Positions 1-6,864 of a stretch of DNA of 6,866 nucleotides are shown in pieces. A program made the position numbers and the translations under genes. Source of the stretch: Planctomycetota bacterium (lineage in GTDB: Bacteria; Planctomycetota; UBA1135; UBA2386); NCBI GenBank assembly GCA_003235605.1, contig QJVU01000093.1:1-6866 (forward strand), written 5' to 3'. A model generated the notes under the pieces. It did not search any database, had not been told where the DNA came from, and was given only the letters and a program-made list of their open reading frames with translations. Each line of letters starts with the position of its first letter. Within the stretch, counting starts at the first letter, position 1.

Positions 1-1200
1 GCGTTCCACTACGTCCCCTCGACCGACCTTGCCTATGACTCGATCCGCGCCATGGAGAAGGACGTCCCGTGGGGCAGGTTCGTGCGCGCCTTGCACCACT
101 TCGGCGCCTCGGCTTTCGTGATCGTCCTGGTGGTGCACATCTGCCGCGTGTTCTTCACCGGCGCCTACAAGCGACCCCGGGAGTTCACCTGGCTGACGGG
201 GGTGGGGCTGCTCCTGGTGGTGCTTGGCTTTGGCTTCACCGGCTACCTGCTGCCCTGGGACCAGAAGGCCTACTTCGCCACCAAGGTCGGCACCGAGATC
301 GCCGGCAAGGCGCCGCTCCTGGGAGTCCATGTGCGAGAGGCACTGAACGGCGGCGCGGCAGTGGGCCCACCGACGCTGACCCGCTTCTACGTCATTCACG
401 TCGTGTTGCTGCCCCTCGGCCTCCTGGGCCTGCTGGGTCTCCACCTGTGGCTGATCCAGAGGCACGGTGTCACCCCGCCCGGGCTCCCGGTGGACGATCC
501 GGGGCAGCCCGGGGATCCCTACTTTCCCCACCACACCTTCAAGGAAGCCCTGGTTGGGGCCGGCGTGACGGTGATTCTCTTCGTGCTCGCCTATGGGTGG
601 AGCGCACCCCTGGAGGCGGTGGCCGAGCCGGCGGAAACCGGCTACGACCCACGCCCGGACTGGTACTTCCTCGGTCTGTTCCAGCTGCTCAAGATCTTCA
701 AGGGACCGTTGGAGAGCATCGGCGTGTTCTGGCTGCCGAACCTGTTCTTCCTCGCCCTGGTGCTGGTACCGTTCCTGGACAAGAACCCCCACCGCCATTG
801 GCGCAAGCGCCCGTTCATGACCGGGCTCGGCATCCTGACCCTCGCCGTCATCTGCACCCTGACCTTCCTGGGCGCCCGGGACGCTCCTGACAACGACCCC
901 GTCATCCCCTACACCCTGGACTACAACGACGCCGAAAGGCGCGGCTACACCCTGGTGCGGCGGCTCAAGTGCATCGAGTGCCACAGGTACGTCCACAACG
1001 ACATCACCTACGGCGAGTCCAAGCACGACGCCCCCGACCTGGACGACATCGACCGAAGCCCGCAGGAGGTCAGCGACATCCTTCTCGCACCCCCGGTGGA
1101 GGAAATGCCGGTCTTCGACCACGTGCCCCCCGAGGACCGCATCGCCATCGGCATCTACCTGCGGCGGCTCTTGAAGAAACAGGGAAAGAACCCCAAGTAG
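1..1200 (+). CDS. Cytochrome b (b6/subunit IV type) fused to a C-terminal cytochrome c domain, 5'-partial
   Basis: This is the membrane quinol-oxidising subunit of a bc-type complex, passing electrons from quinol through two b hemes and on towards a cytochrome c. The reading frame is open from base 1 and already reads as cytochrome b (YVPSTDLAYDSI), so the true start lies upstream and the ATG at 52 is an internal Met. Numbering from base 1, helix B carries heme-ligand histidines H32 and H46, and helix D carries H133 and H148. The 15-residue step in helix D and the RPREFTWLTG and GYLLPWDQ segments resemble cytochrome b6. PDWY (229-232) replaces the usual PEWY of the Qo site. About six membrane helices (B to G) are visible, followed by a soluble domain with heme c motif CIECH (324-328) and a likely axial Met369 in EEMPVF. 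The sequence shows a b6 plus subunit IV fusion with an added heme c. Family assignment is secure; the exact donor and acceptor are inferred. Confidence 0.95.
   Translation, partial: AFHYVPSTDLAYDSIRAMEKDVPWGRFVRALHHFGASAFVIVLVVHICRVFFTGAYKRPREFTWLTGVGLLLVVLGFGFTGYLLPWDQKAYFATKVGTEIAGKAPLLGVHVREALNGGAAVGPPTLTRFYVIHVVLLPLGLLGLLGLHLWLIQRHGVTPPGLPVDDPGQPGDPYFPHHTFKEALVGAGVTVILFVLAYGWSAPLEAVAEPAETGYDPRPDWYFLGLFQLLKIFKGPLESIGVFWLPNLFFLALVLVPFLDKNPHRHWRKRPFMTGLGILTLAVICTLTFLGARDAPDNDPVIPYTLDYNDAERRGYTLVRRLKCIECHRYVHNDITYGESKHDAPDLDDIDRSPQEVSDILLAPPVEEMPVFDHVPPEDRIAIGIYLRRLLKKQGKNPK
907..1200 (+). other. C-terminal c-type cytochrome domain of the cytochrome b fusion
   Basis: After the last membrane helix the protein continues for about 100 residues as a small monoheme cytochrome c. 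It has CxxCH (CIECH, bases 970-984), an acidic middle section, a candidate distal ligand Met in EEMPVF (codon near 1105), and a final helix (EDRIAIGIYLRRLLKK) of the kind that closes class I cytochromes c. The helix count implies seven transmembrane segments in the whole protein if an unseen helix A precedes the window. That would place this domain on the periplasmic side, where heme c is attached. The topology is an inference. Confidence 0.85.
1155..1200. other. Convergent coding overlap of two genes
   Basis: The last 15 codons plus stop of the cytochrome b/c gene (TAG at 1198-1200, plus strand) share 46 bp with the last 14 or so codons and stop of the glycosyltransferase gene (TAG read on the minus strand at 1155-1157). 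Both C-termini are basic and the cytochrome's final helix falls here. I see no hairpin followed by a T-run at or near the overlap, so neither transcript has an obvious intrinsic terminator and each probably runs antisense into the other gene. Confidence 0.85.
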
Positions 1201-2387
1201 AACGGCAGGTACTCGAGGATGACGAGCCACAGGGGCAAGGGCTCGTGGGCGAGGAACACGCTGCCGGTGAAGACCAGCCAGCCCCAGTTGGGCCAGATGC
1301 AAAGGAAGGGAACCAGCAGGGCCAGGTACCAGGGGTGCAGGGTGGGCGAGCAGGCCACGAAGAACACCGTGAAGGTGCCTGCCACCTGGTGCAGCGGCCA
1401 GCGTCGGCGCCAGCCGAGCACCAGGATGAACAGTCCCACCAGCACGACCGGGATCTTGGCCAGGTTGTGGGGGAAGTAGACGACGCCCCACAACTTGGTG
1501 TCGAAGGTGGCGTGGATCCACTCCAGCAGGTGGCGACTGCCCCAGCTCAGCACCGCAAACACGCTGGCGTTGCCCGTCCACTCCGAGCCGTACTCGGCGG
1601 TGCCGGCAAACATCCCGGGCGCGACGAACCAGGCGTAGAGCAGGACCACCACTACCAAGAAGGGCACCACGGCCCACGGCCTGCTGCGGCAGACAAAGGG
1701 CAGGAAGGCGGCGGGCAAGAGCTTGCCTGCCGTTGCGATGCCAAGCCACGCGCTGGCCCGGAATGGCCGGGCAGCCGTGCAGGCCGACAGGGCCAGGACC
1801 AGGAACAGAGCCGCCAGGCTGTCGCTGTGCGCTTCGCCCGCGAACTCCAGCACCATCAGGGGACAGTAGCCGTGGACGATGGCCCGCTCCGACGGCAGCC
1901 CCAGGCGGGCGAGCCAGTGCCACAGGATGATGAACGTCATCAGATCCAGGGTCCCGAACAGCAACTTCAGGGGAAGCGGGGAGGGGTGAACCCAGACTGC
2001 CAGTGCCAGGGCGTACTGAACCGCCGGCGGATAGGCTGCCGGCACTTCCGGGTGGTTGATCAGGCCCCAGTCCGCGAGGCGAAGCTCCGGCGCCACGTCC
2101 TTGGGCGCCACCAGGTAGGGGTTCTGGCCGCAAAGGACGAGGTTGCCCTCGTGGAGGTAGCGGTGGTAGTCGTCGGAGAGGGTCGGCTCCAGGGGCAGCG
2201 CCAGGATCCGCAGCACCACCGCGATGGCCACCGCCTCCTGGAACCCCGGACGGTAGGCGCCCAGTACCACCCCGTGAACGAGCACCACGAACGCCGCCGT
2301 GGCCAGCGCGTGCAGCGGCAGGGACCAGCCCAGCACCGTTGCCGCCGCCACCGACAGCAGCAGGAGGAGCTTGGCTGCCAGCAGCAT
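1155..2387 (-). CDS. GT-C fold polytopic membrane glycosyltransferase (GT87/mannosyltransferase-like)
   Basis: A 410-residue, very hydrophobic protein with roughly ten membrane segments. It resembles polyprenol-phosphate-sugar-dependent glycosyltransferases of the GT-C superfamily (GT87/DUF2029-like), which add a sugar on the outer face of the membrane. Supporting motifs are SDDYHRYLHEG (71-81), with the acidic pair D72/D73 in the first external loop; GQNPY (87-91); NHPE and AYPP (111-121); E181 and HSD (187-189); GKLLP (221-225); and a late SPTLHPWY (347-354). The family commonly shows this DD...NPY...YPP...HPWY pattern. The ATG at 2387 is fixed because an in-frame TGA, the stop of the upstream lipoprotein gene, lies only three codons before it. 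No good Shine-Dalgarno sequence precedes it, so translation may depend on reinitiation from the lipoprotein gene 9 bp upstream. The basic C-terminus (KSRRR) is encoded opposite the end of the cytochrome gene. Sugar donor and acceptor cannot be told. Confidence 0.82.
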   Translation of the reverse strand: MLLAAKLLLLLSVAAATVLGWSLPLHALATAAFVVLVHGVVLGAYRPGFQEAVAIAVVLRILALPLEPTLSDDYHRYLHEGNLVLCGQNPYLVAPKDVAPELRLADWGLINHPEVPAAYPPAVQYALALAVWVHPSPLPLKLLFGTLDLMTFIILWHWLARLGLPSERAIVHGYCPLMVLEFAGEAHSDSLAALFLVLALSACTAARPFRASAWLGIATAGKLLPAAFLPFVCRSRPWAVVPFLVVVVLLYAWFVAPGMFAGTAEYGSEWTGNASVFAVLSWGSRHLLEWIHATFDTKLWGVVYFPHNLAKIPVVLVGLFILVLGWRRRWPLHQVAGTFTVFFVACSPTLHPWYLALLVPFLCIWPNWGWLVFTGSVFLAHEPLPLWLVILEYLPFYLGFFPCFFKSRRR

Positions 2388-2396
2388 CCGTTGGTG

Positions 2397-3311
2397 TCAG
2401 TCGTTCTTGCGGCTCGTCGGCCTGGTGTCGGGACCCGCTCCAGGAACCTGGCGAGACCCGGGGTCCGGCAAAGGCGCCGCCTTGCCCTTGTCCTTCTTGA
2501 CACGCTGCTCGCGCTCCACCACGACCTTCGGCTTCTTCAGGTGGAACGTGAGCGTCATCTTCGTGCCCGGCGGCGGACAGGCCTCGCTCAGCCACCAGTT
2601 CTGATCGTCCCGCGCCCGCTCGTGGACCATGGTGACCAGGTGGTTCTTCGGCTGCATGTAGCAGGTGCTGACCAGGTTGCCCTCCGCGTCGGCCATGAAC
2701 ACCTTCGGCTCGTCGCGATAGATCCTCTCCATCCTGCCGCCCAGGTAGATCCACCTGGTGTCGGTAACTGCCCGGCCGGTTTGCAGGTCGGCGATCAGAT
2801 CTTCCACCGCCATCACCTTGGTGCCACCCTTCTCCAGCGGCATCGAGACGGTCATGAACAACTCCTGACCCTTGGGAAGAACCTCCACGTACGGAGACAC
2901 CCCCTTGCGCAGGTCTGCCTCCGAGGGCATCGGGTCCTTGTCCTTCAACTCGAAGTTCCTGCCCTCCTTCAACCCGAGCAGAATGAATGCCGAGTTCAGC
3001 ACGCTAGGCCGCGCATTGCTGATGAGGATCGCCTCATGGGTCTTGCCGTTGCGGTAGATGAGCAGGTACTCGATGCTGTCCGTGGGACGGTTCATCACCA
3101 CCGGGATCGTGATCGTCTTGTTCTGGAAGTCGACCTCGATCTTCTGCTTCTTCAGGGTCTCGAGCAGGTCCCTCGCCAGCTCCGCGGCATCCTGCTTCGC
3201 CGTCTTCCTGGTGGTGGGATCCTTCCTCGTTGTGGGGTCCTGGCCCGGGCTGCAGCCAATGAACAACAGCACCACCGGCAACATCAACAGGATCGGTGGC
3301 ATCGACTTCAT
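2397..3311 (-). CDS. YdjY-domain lipoprotein
   Basis: A 304-residue predicted lipoprotein. Residues 1-20 form a short signal peptide ending in LLFIGC, so C20 would be lipidated; Phe at -3 is a little unusual for a lipobox. A short low-complexity linker contains the repeated hexapeptide DPTTRK (25-36). Residues about 55-230 match my recollection of the YdjY domain, named after E. coli YdjY and common in planctomycete lipoproteins: VDFQNKTITIPVV, then an IEYLLIYRNGKTHEAIL segment (80-96), SAFILLGLKEG (107-117), RWIYLGG (186-192), and an EGNLVSTCYMQ strand (210-220). The domain has no established biochemical function. C217 and C245 could form a disulfide. The last 45 residues are Lys/Arg/Pro-rich and look disordered. 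The ATG overlaps the upstream HEAT gene's stop (ATGA) and has a strong Shine-Dalgarno sequence, which settles the start. The domain assignment is from memory of the pattern. Confidence 0.78.
   Translation of the reverse strand: MKSMPPILLMLPVVLLFIGCSPGQDPTTRKDPTTRKTAKQDAAELARDLLETLKKQKIEVDFQNKTITIPVVMNRPTDSIEYLLIYRNGKTHEAILISNARPSVLNSAFILLGLKEGRNFELKDKDPMPSEADLRKGVSPYVEVLPKGQELFMTVSMPLEKGGTKVMAVEDLIADLQTGRAVTDTRWIYLGGRMERIYRDEPKVFMADAEGNLVSTCYMQPKNHLVTMVHERARDDQNWWLSEACPPPGTKMTLTFHLKKPKVVVEREQRVKKDKGKAAPLPDPGSRQVPGAGPDTRPTSRKND
3204..3239 (-). repeat. Tandem 18-bp duplication encoding DPTTRK twice
   Basis: Two adjacent 18-bp units (3222-3239 and 3204-3221) encode the same hexapeptide DPTTRK just after the lipobox cysteine. 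They differ at three positions, all synonymous (GAC/GAT, ACA/ACC, ACG/ACC). It lies in the linker that would tether the YdjY domain to the membrane lipid. Confidence 0.85.
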
Positions 3312-6043
3312 CGCGAGTTCTCCTTCAGGGCCTGCCCCAACCGGGTCACCTCGTTCATGGCTTGCTCGTCCCCCGCGGCCAGGTCCCTGGCTTTGGCAAG
3401 GGCACTCTTGGCCGCGGCCCAGTCCCTCCTGGCCAGGAACACGCGGGCTTCACAGAGGTGCGGCCGTGCCGCCAGATCCGCCAGGGGATGGTAGCGCAGA
3501 AGCGCGTCGGCCTCACCCAGGAAAGCCCGCTCCAGGAATCGCGGCTGCTGCCGGCGCAGCAGGTACCTGCCCGCCAGGCGGAAGTGGCGGGCGGCCCCGG
3601 TGTCGTCGCCGTTCTGTTCGGCCTGCTCTCCCAGCACGAGGTGTGCTGGACCCAGGAAGTCCTCGTTGCGATCCGGCGCCGTGAGGATTGTCCGCGCGAG
3701 GACCGGCCCCAGATCCCGGAACAGCGACTCTCGGACCGCGATCAGGCTGAGGAACAGCCCCAGCCGACGGCGGTTGATGAGCCCCGGGGGCAGGCCCTTC
3801 GCAACGGCGCCAAAGTTCTTGCCGGGTCGCGCCTTGTCGTCTCGACGCAACAGGTTGGCAACCGGACGCAGCATCGGGTACTCGCCCCGGGTGCCCTCCC
3901 ACCCTGCTACCATGCTGAGGCCAACCTCCGCCCGTGGGTTCGCCAAGGGCGCCAGCAGGACTACCTTGGCCAGGAAGTCCAAGGCTTCCTCGGAAAGGGG
4001 CTGTCCCAGGCTGCCCACCAACTCCAGCACCACCTCCTCCTGCTCGTCGTCGAGGGGGGCCCGGAACATGGCCGTGACCTCCTTGTAGAGATCTCCCGCT
4101 CCCGGCCCTCGCAGAAGCCCGCGCAGGGCACCCAGGCGCACTTCGTAGGACGGGTCCTTCTTCCAGAGCCGGCGAAGCAGGTTCTCGAGGTTGGGCAGGA
4201 GCTGCGGCCGCGCCTCTACCCACTCCAGGAGCTCCACCCGCTGCTCCTCGCTGAGGTGGCCGTCCTTCCCGGTGAGCAGCTTCTCGAGAGCTGCCGCCTG
4301 TTTGTCGGTGAGCTTCTCGAGAAGAGCCTTCTTGCTGCGGCGCAGCAGGTCTGGCTCCATCTCGTGCACCACGGCCAGCAGCTGTTCCGCGGCGCCACGA
4401 TCTCCCAGGGCACAGAGCGCCAGCAACACCCTGTGGTAGTAGCGCTCGGTGTTCCTGTCCCGCTGCCTGGTATCCTCGAGCGTCTGCCGCTCCTTCAACA
4501 GGAACTCGCGGCTCCAGACCCGCGGCCTGGTGATCAGGCAGTCGATGCCAAAGGAGTGCTTGGTTTCCGGGGACATGTCGTTCCACACCCGGGTGCCGGC
4601 GGCCTCGCTGCCGGCCACCAGCAGGGCGCGCTGTGCGGCCTGACGAACGACCTGGTCCTGGTCTGCGTCCACCAGCTCCAGCAGGCGGGTCTCGATGCGC
4701 CCGGACAGCTTCCCACCCGCCAGCAGCTGGCAGGCCTGGGCCACCACGGTGGTCTCCTGGGTGGCCAGCAGCTTCAGCAGCGCATCCTCGGGCAGCACGT
4801 TCCGGGGAAGGTTCAACAGCCGCCACGCGCGGCGACCCCGATCCTCCGTGGCAGCAAGTGCGTAGTCCAGCATCGATGCATGGTAGACCTTGGCTTCCAG
4901 CAGCTCGTCGTACGCCAGGATCCTCAGCTTGTCGTCGTCGCCGTCCAGGAACTGCACGACCTTGGCCACCTGTGCAGAAGTCTTGAGGTAGGGCCCCGTG
5001 AGTCGGAGCAAGTAGCTTTCCAGCCTGCTCTCGCCCGCGAGTGCACCCAGGATGCGCTCTTCGAGGGCCCTGGCCTGGCGCGAGGCGAGCCAGGCGCAGA
5101 TCTCCGCCGCTGCGCTGCGCCCCAGCTTCTCGCCCTGGTTGAGGAGCTCCCTTTCCCCTGCTGACGTCGCCCTCACCAGGCAGGGCAGCACGTCGCCGGC
5201 CCGACTGCCGCTCTGGATCTGGTGCAGGACCACCGGCACCATCGCATCCGCCAGCTCAGGGGAAAAGCGCGCGGCCGCCACGCGGGTACCCAGGGCCACC
5301 GAGCCCCCACTGCTACCTGCGGCCACCACCACCTCGCGGGCAAGGCGCTTGTTCATCCAGGCAGCCGGCAGCGCCTGGATGGCCAGGAGGCGATCCTTGG
5401 GCACCAGCTTCTGTTCGTCGAGCAGGCGCATGAGCCAGGGCCCGGCGCCGGGACGCGGGCGCTCCGCCAGCAGCTCCAGCAGTGTCTGCCGAGCCGGGGT
5501 GTCCAGGGCGGCTTCCGCCACCGGCAGCGCAAAGGGTGACCGCTCCAACACCAGGATCCGGCATGCGGTCGTCCTCAGCATTTCATTCTCGGATCGGACT
5601 GCCTGGATCAGCAGCGCATCCTTCAGAGCGCCCCTGTCTTCGAGGATGCCAAGGGCCTCCACGCACAGCCCCCCCGCCTCCGTGGCAACGATGCGACCCA
5701 GCTGATCGTCACTGGCCAGGGGCAGCACCAACTGCTTTGCCCCGGGATCGCCGCTGCCGTTCAGCAAGCGCCGAAGTTCCTCACCTCCCACGCCATGGTG
5801 CATCAGCACCGAGATGGCGTCCTCCCGCACCCGCCGCCTGGAGGAGCCCAGCAGCGCCACCACTGCCTCGGTGGGTAGTGCCGCCTTGTCCAGCTGCAAG
5901 AGACTGCGGCGCGCGATCTCTGCCGTCACCACATCGTCGGACTGCAGCTCGCGGACCTGCTGCTCGGGGGACTGCGCAACAACGCAGCAGGCGCACAACA
6001 GCACCGCGGCGATCCAGGCCTCGGGACGCACTCTGCCCTTCAT
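3308..6043 (-). CDS. Exported HEAT-repeat protein with TPR-like C-terminus
   Basis: A 911-residue alpha-helical repeat protein of unknown specific function. Residues 1-23 form a signal peptide (basic start, hydrophobic WIAAVLLCACC, possible cleavage after VVA23), so it is probably periplasmic. C19 in LLCAC is a weak alternative lipobox. The rest is nearly all paired amphipathic helices. HEAT-like units are clearest around 38-85 (with RRRVREDAISVLMHHG), 148-167, 367-385, 450-478 (ELVDADQDQVVRQAAQRALL) and 622-645 (KKDPSYEVRLGALRGLL), each with the Asp/Val/Arg...Ala pattern of HEAT helix B. Residues about 795-905 read like two or three TPR-type helix pairs (AEQNGDDTGAARHFRLAGRY, ARRDWAAAKSALAKARDLA). 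No catalytic motif is visible, and such proteins usually act as binding scaffolds. Both ends overlap neighbouring genes by 4 bp (ATGA). The start at 6043 is supported by that overlap, a Shine-Dalgarno sequence and the signal peptide immediately after it. Confidence 0.8.
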   Translation of the reverse strand: MKGRVRPEAWIAAVLLCACCVVAQSPEQQVRELQSDDVVTAEIARRSLLQLDKAALPTEAVVALLGSSRRRVREDAISVLMHHGVGGEELRRLLNGSGDPGAKQLVLPLASDDQLGRIVATEAGGLCVEALGILEDRGALKDALLIQAVRSENEMLRTTACRILVLERSPFALPVAEAALDTPARQTLLELLAERPRPGAGPWLMRLLDEQKLVPKDRLLAIQALPAAWMNKRLAREVVVAAGSSGGSVALGTRVAAARFSPELADAMVPVVLHQIQSGSRAGDVLPCLVRATSAGERELLNQGEKLGRSAAAEICAWLASRQARALEERILGALAGESRLESYLLRLTGPYLKTSAQVAKVVQFLDGDDDKLRILAYDELLEAKVYHASMLDYALAATEDRGRRAWRLLNLPRNVLPEDALLKLLATQETTVVAQACQLLAGGKLSGRIETRLLELVDADQDQVVRQAAQRALLVAGSEAAGTRVWNDMSPETKHSFGIDCLITRPRVWSREFLLKERQTLEDTRQRDRNTERYYHRVLLALCALGDRGAAEQLLAVVHEMEPDLLRRSKKALLEKLTDKQAAALEKLLTGKDGHLSEEQRVELLEWVEARPQLLPNLENLLRRLWKKDPSYEVRLGALRGLLRGPGAGDLYKEVTAMFRAPLDDEQEEVVLELVGSLGQPLSEEALDFLAKVVLLAPLANPRAEVGLSMVAGWEGTRGEYPMLRPVANLLRRDDKARPGKNFGAVAKGLPPGLINRRRLGLFLSLIAVRESLFRDLGPVLARTILTAPDRNEDFLGPAHLVLGEQAEQNGDDTGAARHFRLAGRYLLRRQQPRFLERAFLGEADALLRYHPLADLAARPHLCEARVFLARRDWAAAKSALAKARDLAAGDEQAMNEVTRLGQALKENSR
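3318..3325 (-). promoter_or_regulatory. Ribosome binding site of the YdjY lipoprotein gene
   Basis: Read on the minus strand this is AAGGAGAA, followed by 6 nt and the ATG of the lipoprotein gene. It lies inside the last codons of the HEAT-repeat gene. Together with the ATGA stop/start overlap it supports the chosen start and suggests translational coupling. Confidence 0.75.
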
Positions 6044-6864
6044 CCTGTCACCTCGGCCATGACCTCGGCGATCGCCAAGGGCAGATCCTCGGCGCAGAGT
6101 CCCGCCTCGGACAGGCGCCCCGCCACCAGGTCGCCGGCACGGCCGTGCACGTGCACCGCCAGGCAGGCCGCTTCGAACGCGGCCATGCCTTGGGCCAGGA
6201 GCGCACCCATCAGGCCGGCCAGCACGTCGCCGGTGCCGCCCGTGGCGAGGCCCGGATTGCCAGTCCGGTTCTCGAAGACCCGTGCCCCGTCGCTCACCAA
6301 GGTACCCGCCCCCTTCAGCACGCAGATCTGCCCGCTCCGTTGCACCAGTTCCAGAACCGCCGCCTCCCGGTCCTGCTGCACGTCGGCGCTGGTCTTGCCC
6401 AGCAGGCGGGCGGCCTCGCCGGGATGGGGCGTCAACACCACAGACGCGCTCGCAGCCAGGGACTGATCCAGGGGAGCAATCAGATTGAGTCCGTCGGCAT
6501 CCAGCACCGTGGGCACCGACGTGCTACGCAGGAGCTGCCGCACCTGTTGGGGCCCAAGCTCCCTGGTGCCGAGACCCGGCCCCACCACGACGGCATCCAC
6601 CCCGCCCACCAGACCCGTGGGATCGTGGCTGCGTGCCAGGGTCGTGGCCGCCGGCACGGCCACGGTGAAGGGTGCCATCAGGTGCTCCGGAAGGCAGGCC
6701 CGGACCAGGCCGGCACCGCCACGCAACGCGCCCCGGGCGCAGAGGATGGCCGCCCCCAGCATGCCATCGCTGCCACAAAGGAGGCCAACGGTGCCGTAGG
6801 TTCCCTTGTGGCCTCCAGGCTCCCGGGCCCGCAGCCTCGGCACGGCGGTGGTGCGATTCACCAT
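6040..6864 (-). CDS. nnrD: ADP/ATP-dependent NAD(P)H-hydrate dehydratase (YjeF C-terminal / carbohydrate kinase-like)
   Basis: This cytosolic repair enzyme dehydrates the damaged hydrated form of NADH or NADPH (S-epimer) back to the cofactor, using ADP (or ATP) as the energy source. The 274-residue frame covers the whole ribokinase-like domain. It has HKGTYGTVGLLCGSDGMLGA (19-38), VVVGPGLG (92-99), VLDADGLN (120-127), LTPHPGEAARLLG (144-156), VLKGAGTLV (182-190), the signature NPGLATGGTGDVLAGL (203-218) with catalytic-type Asp213 in GTGD, and VHVHGRAGDLVA then LCAEDLP near the end. Length and motif order are normal for the stand-alone dehydratase. The ATG at 6864 is only 2 bases from the window edge, so no ribosome binding site can be judged. 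The protein could instead continue upstream into an NAD(P)HX epimerase (YjeF N-terminal) domain, as many bacterial homologues do. It is the first visible gene of the minus-strand operon. Confidence 0.93.
   Translation of the reverse strand: MVNRTTAVPRLRAREPGGHKGTYGTVGLLCGSDGMLGAAILCARGALRGGAGLVRACLPEHLMAPFTVAVPAATTLARSHDPTGLVGGVDAVVVGPGLGTRELGPQQVRQLLRSTSVPTVLDADGLNLIAPLDQSLAASASVVLTPHPGEAARLLGKTSADVQQDREAAVLELVQRSGQICVLKGAGTLVSDGARVFENRTGNPGLATGGTGDVLAGLMGALLAQGMAAFEAACLAVHVHGRAGDLVAGRLSEAGLCAEDLPLAIAEVMAEVTG
6049..6053 (-). promoter_or_regulatory. Ribosome binding site of the HEAT-repeat gene
   Basis: On the minus strand the sequence before the start is GAGGTGACAGG followed by ATG, giving an AGGTG core 5 nt from the start codon. 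It sits in the last codons of nnrD, and the start overlaps the nnrD stop as ATGA, consistent with coupled translation. Confidence 0.6.

Noticed and set aside
52..54. ATG at 52 as the start of cytochrome b
   Set aside because: The upstream codons in the same frame already encode conserved cytochrome b sequence (YVPSTDLAYDSI), so the gene enters the window from the left.
1155..1260. Intrinsic terminator between the convergent genes
   Set aside because: I looked for a GC hairpin followed by a T-run on either strand and did not find a convincing one.
2060..2503. Minus-strand 147-codon frame across the lipoprotein/glycosyltransferase junction
   Set aside because: Its composition is Arg/Trp/Thr/Cys-rich low-complexity sequence typical of a shifted frame, and it overlaps two well-supported genes.
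969..3494. Plus-strand open frame of 841 codons
   Set aside because: It is the antisense of the glycosyltransferase and lipoprotein genes. Its product is rich in Gln, His, Arg and Pro with no recognisable domain, as expected of a shadow frame in GC-rich DNA.
3513..4826. Minus-strand open frame of 437 codons inside the HEAT gene
   Set aside because: It is an out-of-frame product full of Gly, Ala, Arg and Pro and lies wholly inside a better-supported gene on the same strand.
3296..5164. Plus-strand open frame of 622 codons
   Set aside because: It is antisense to the HEAT-repeat gene and Gln/Leu/Arg-rich without any family signature. The minus-strand frame has a signal peptide, helical repeats and proper start signals.
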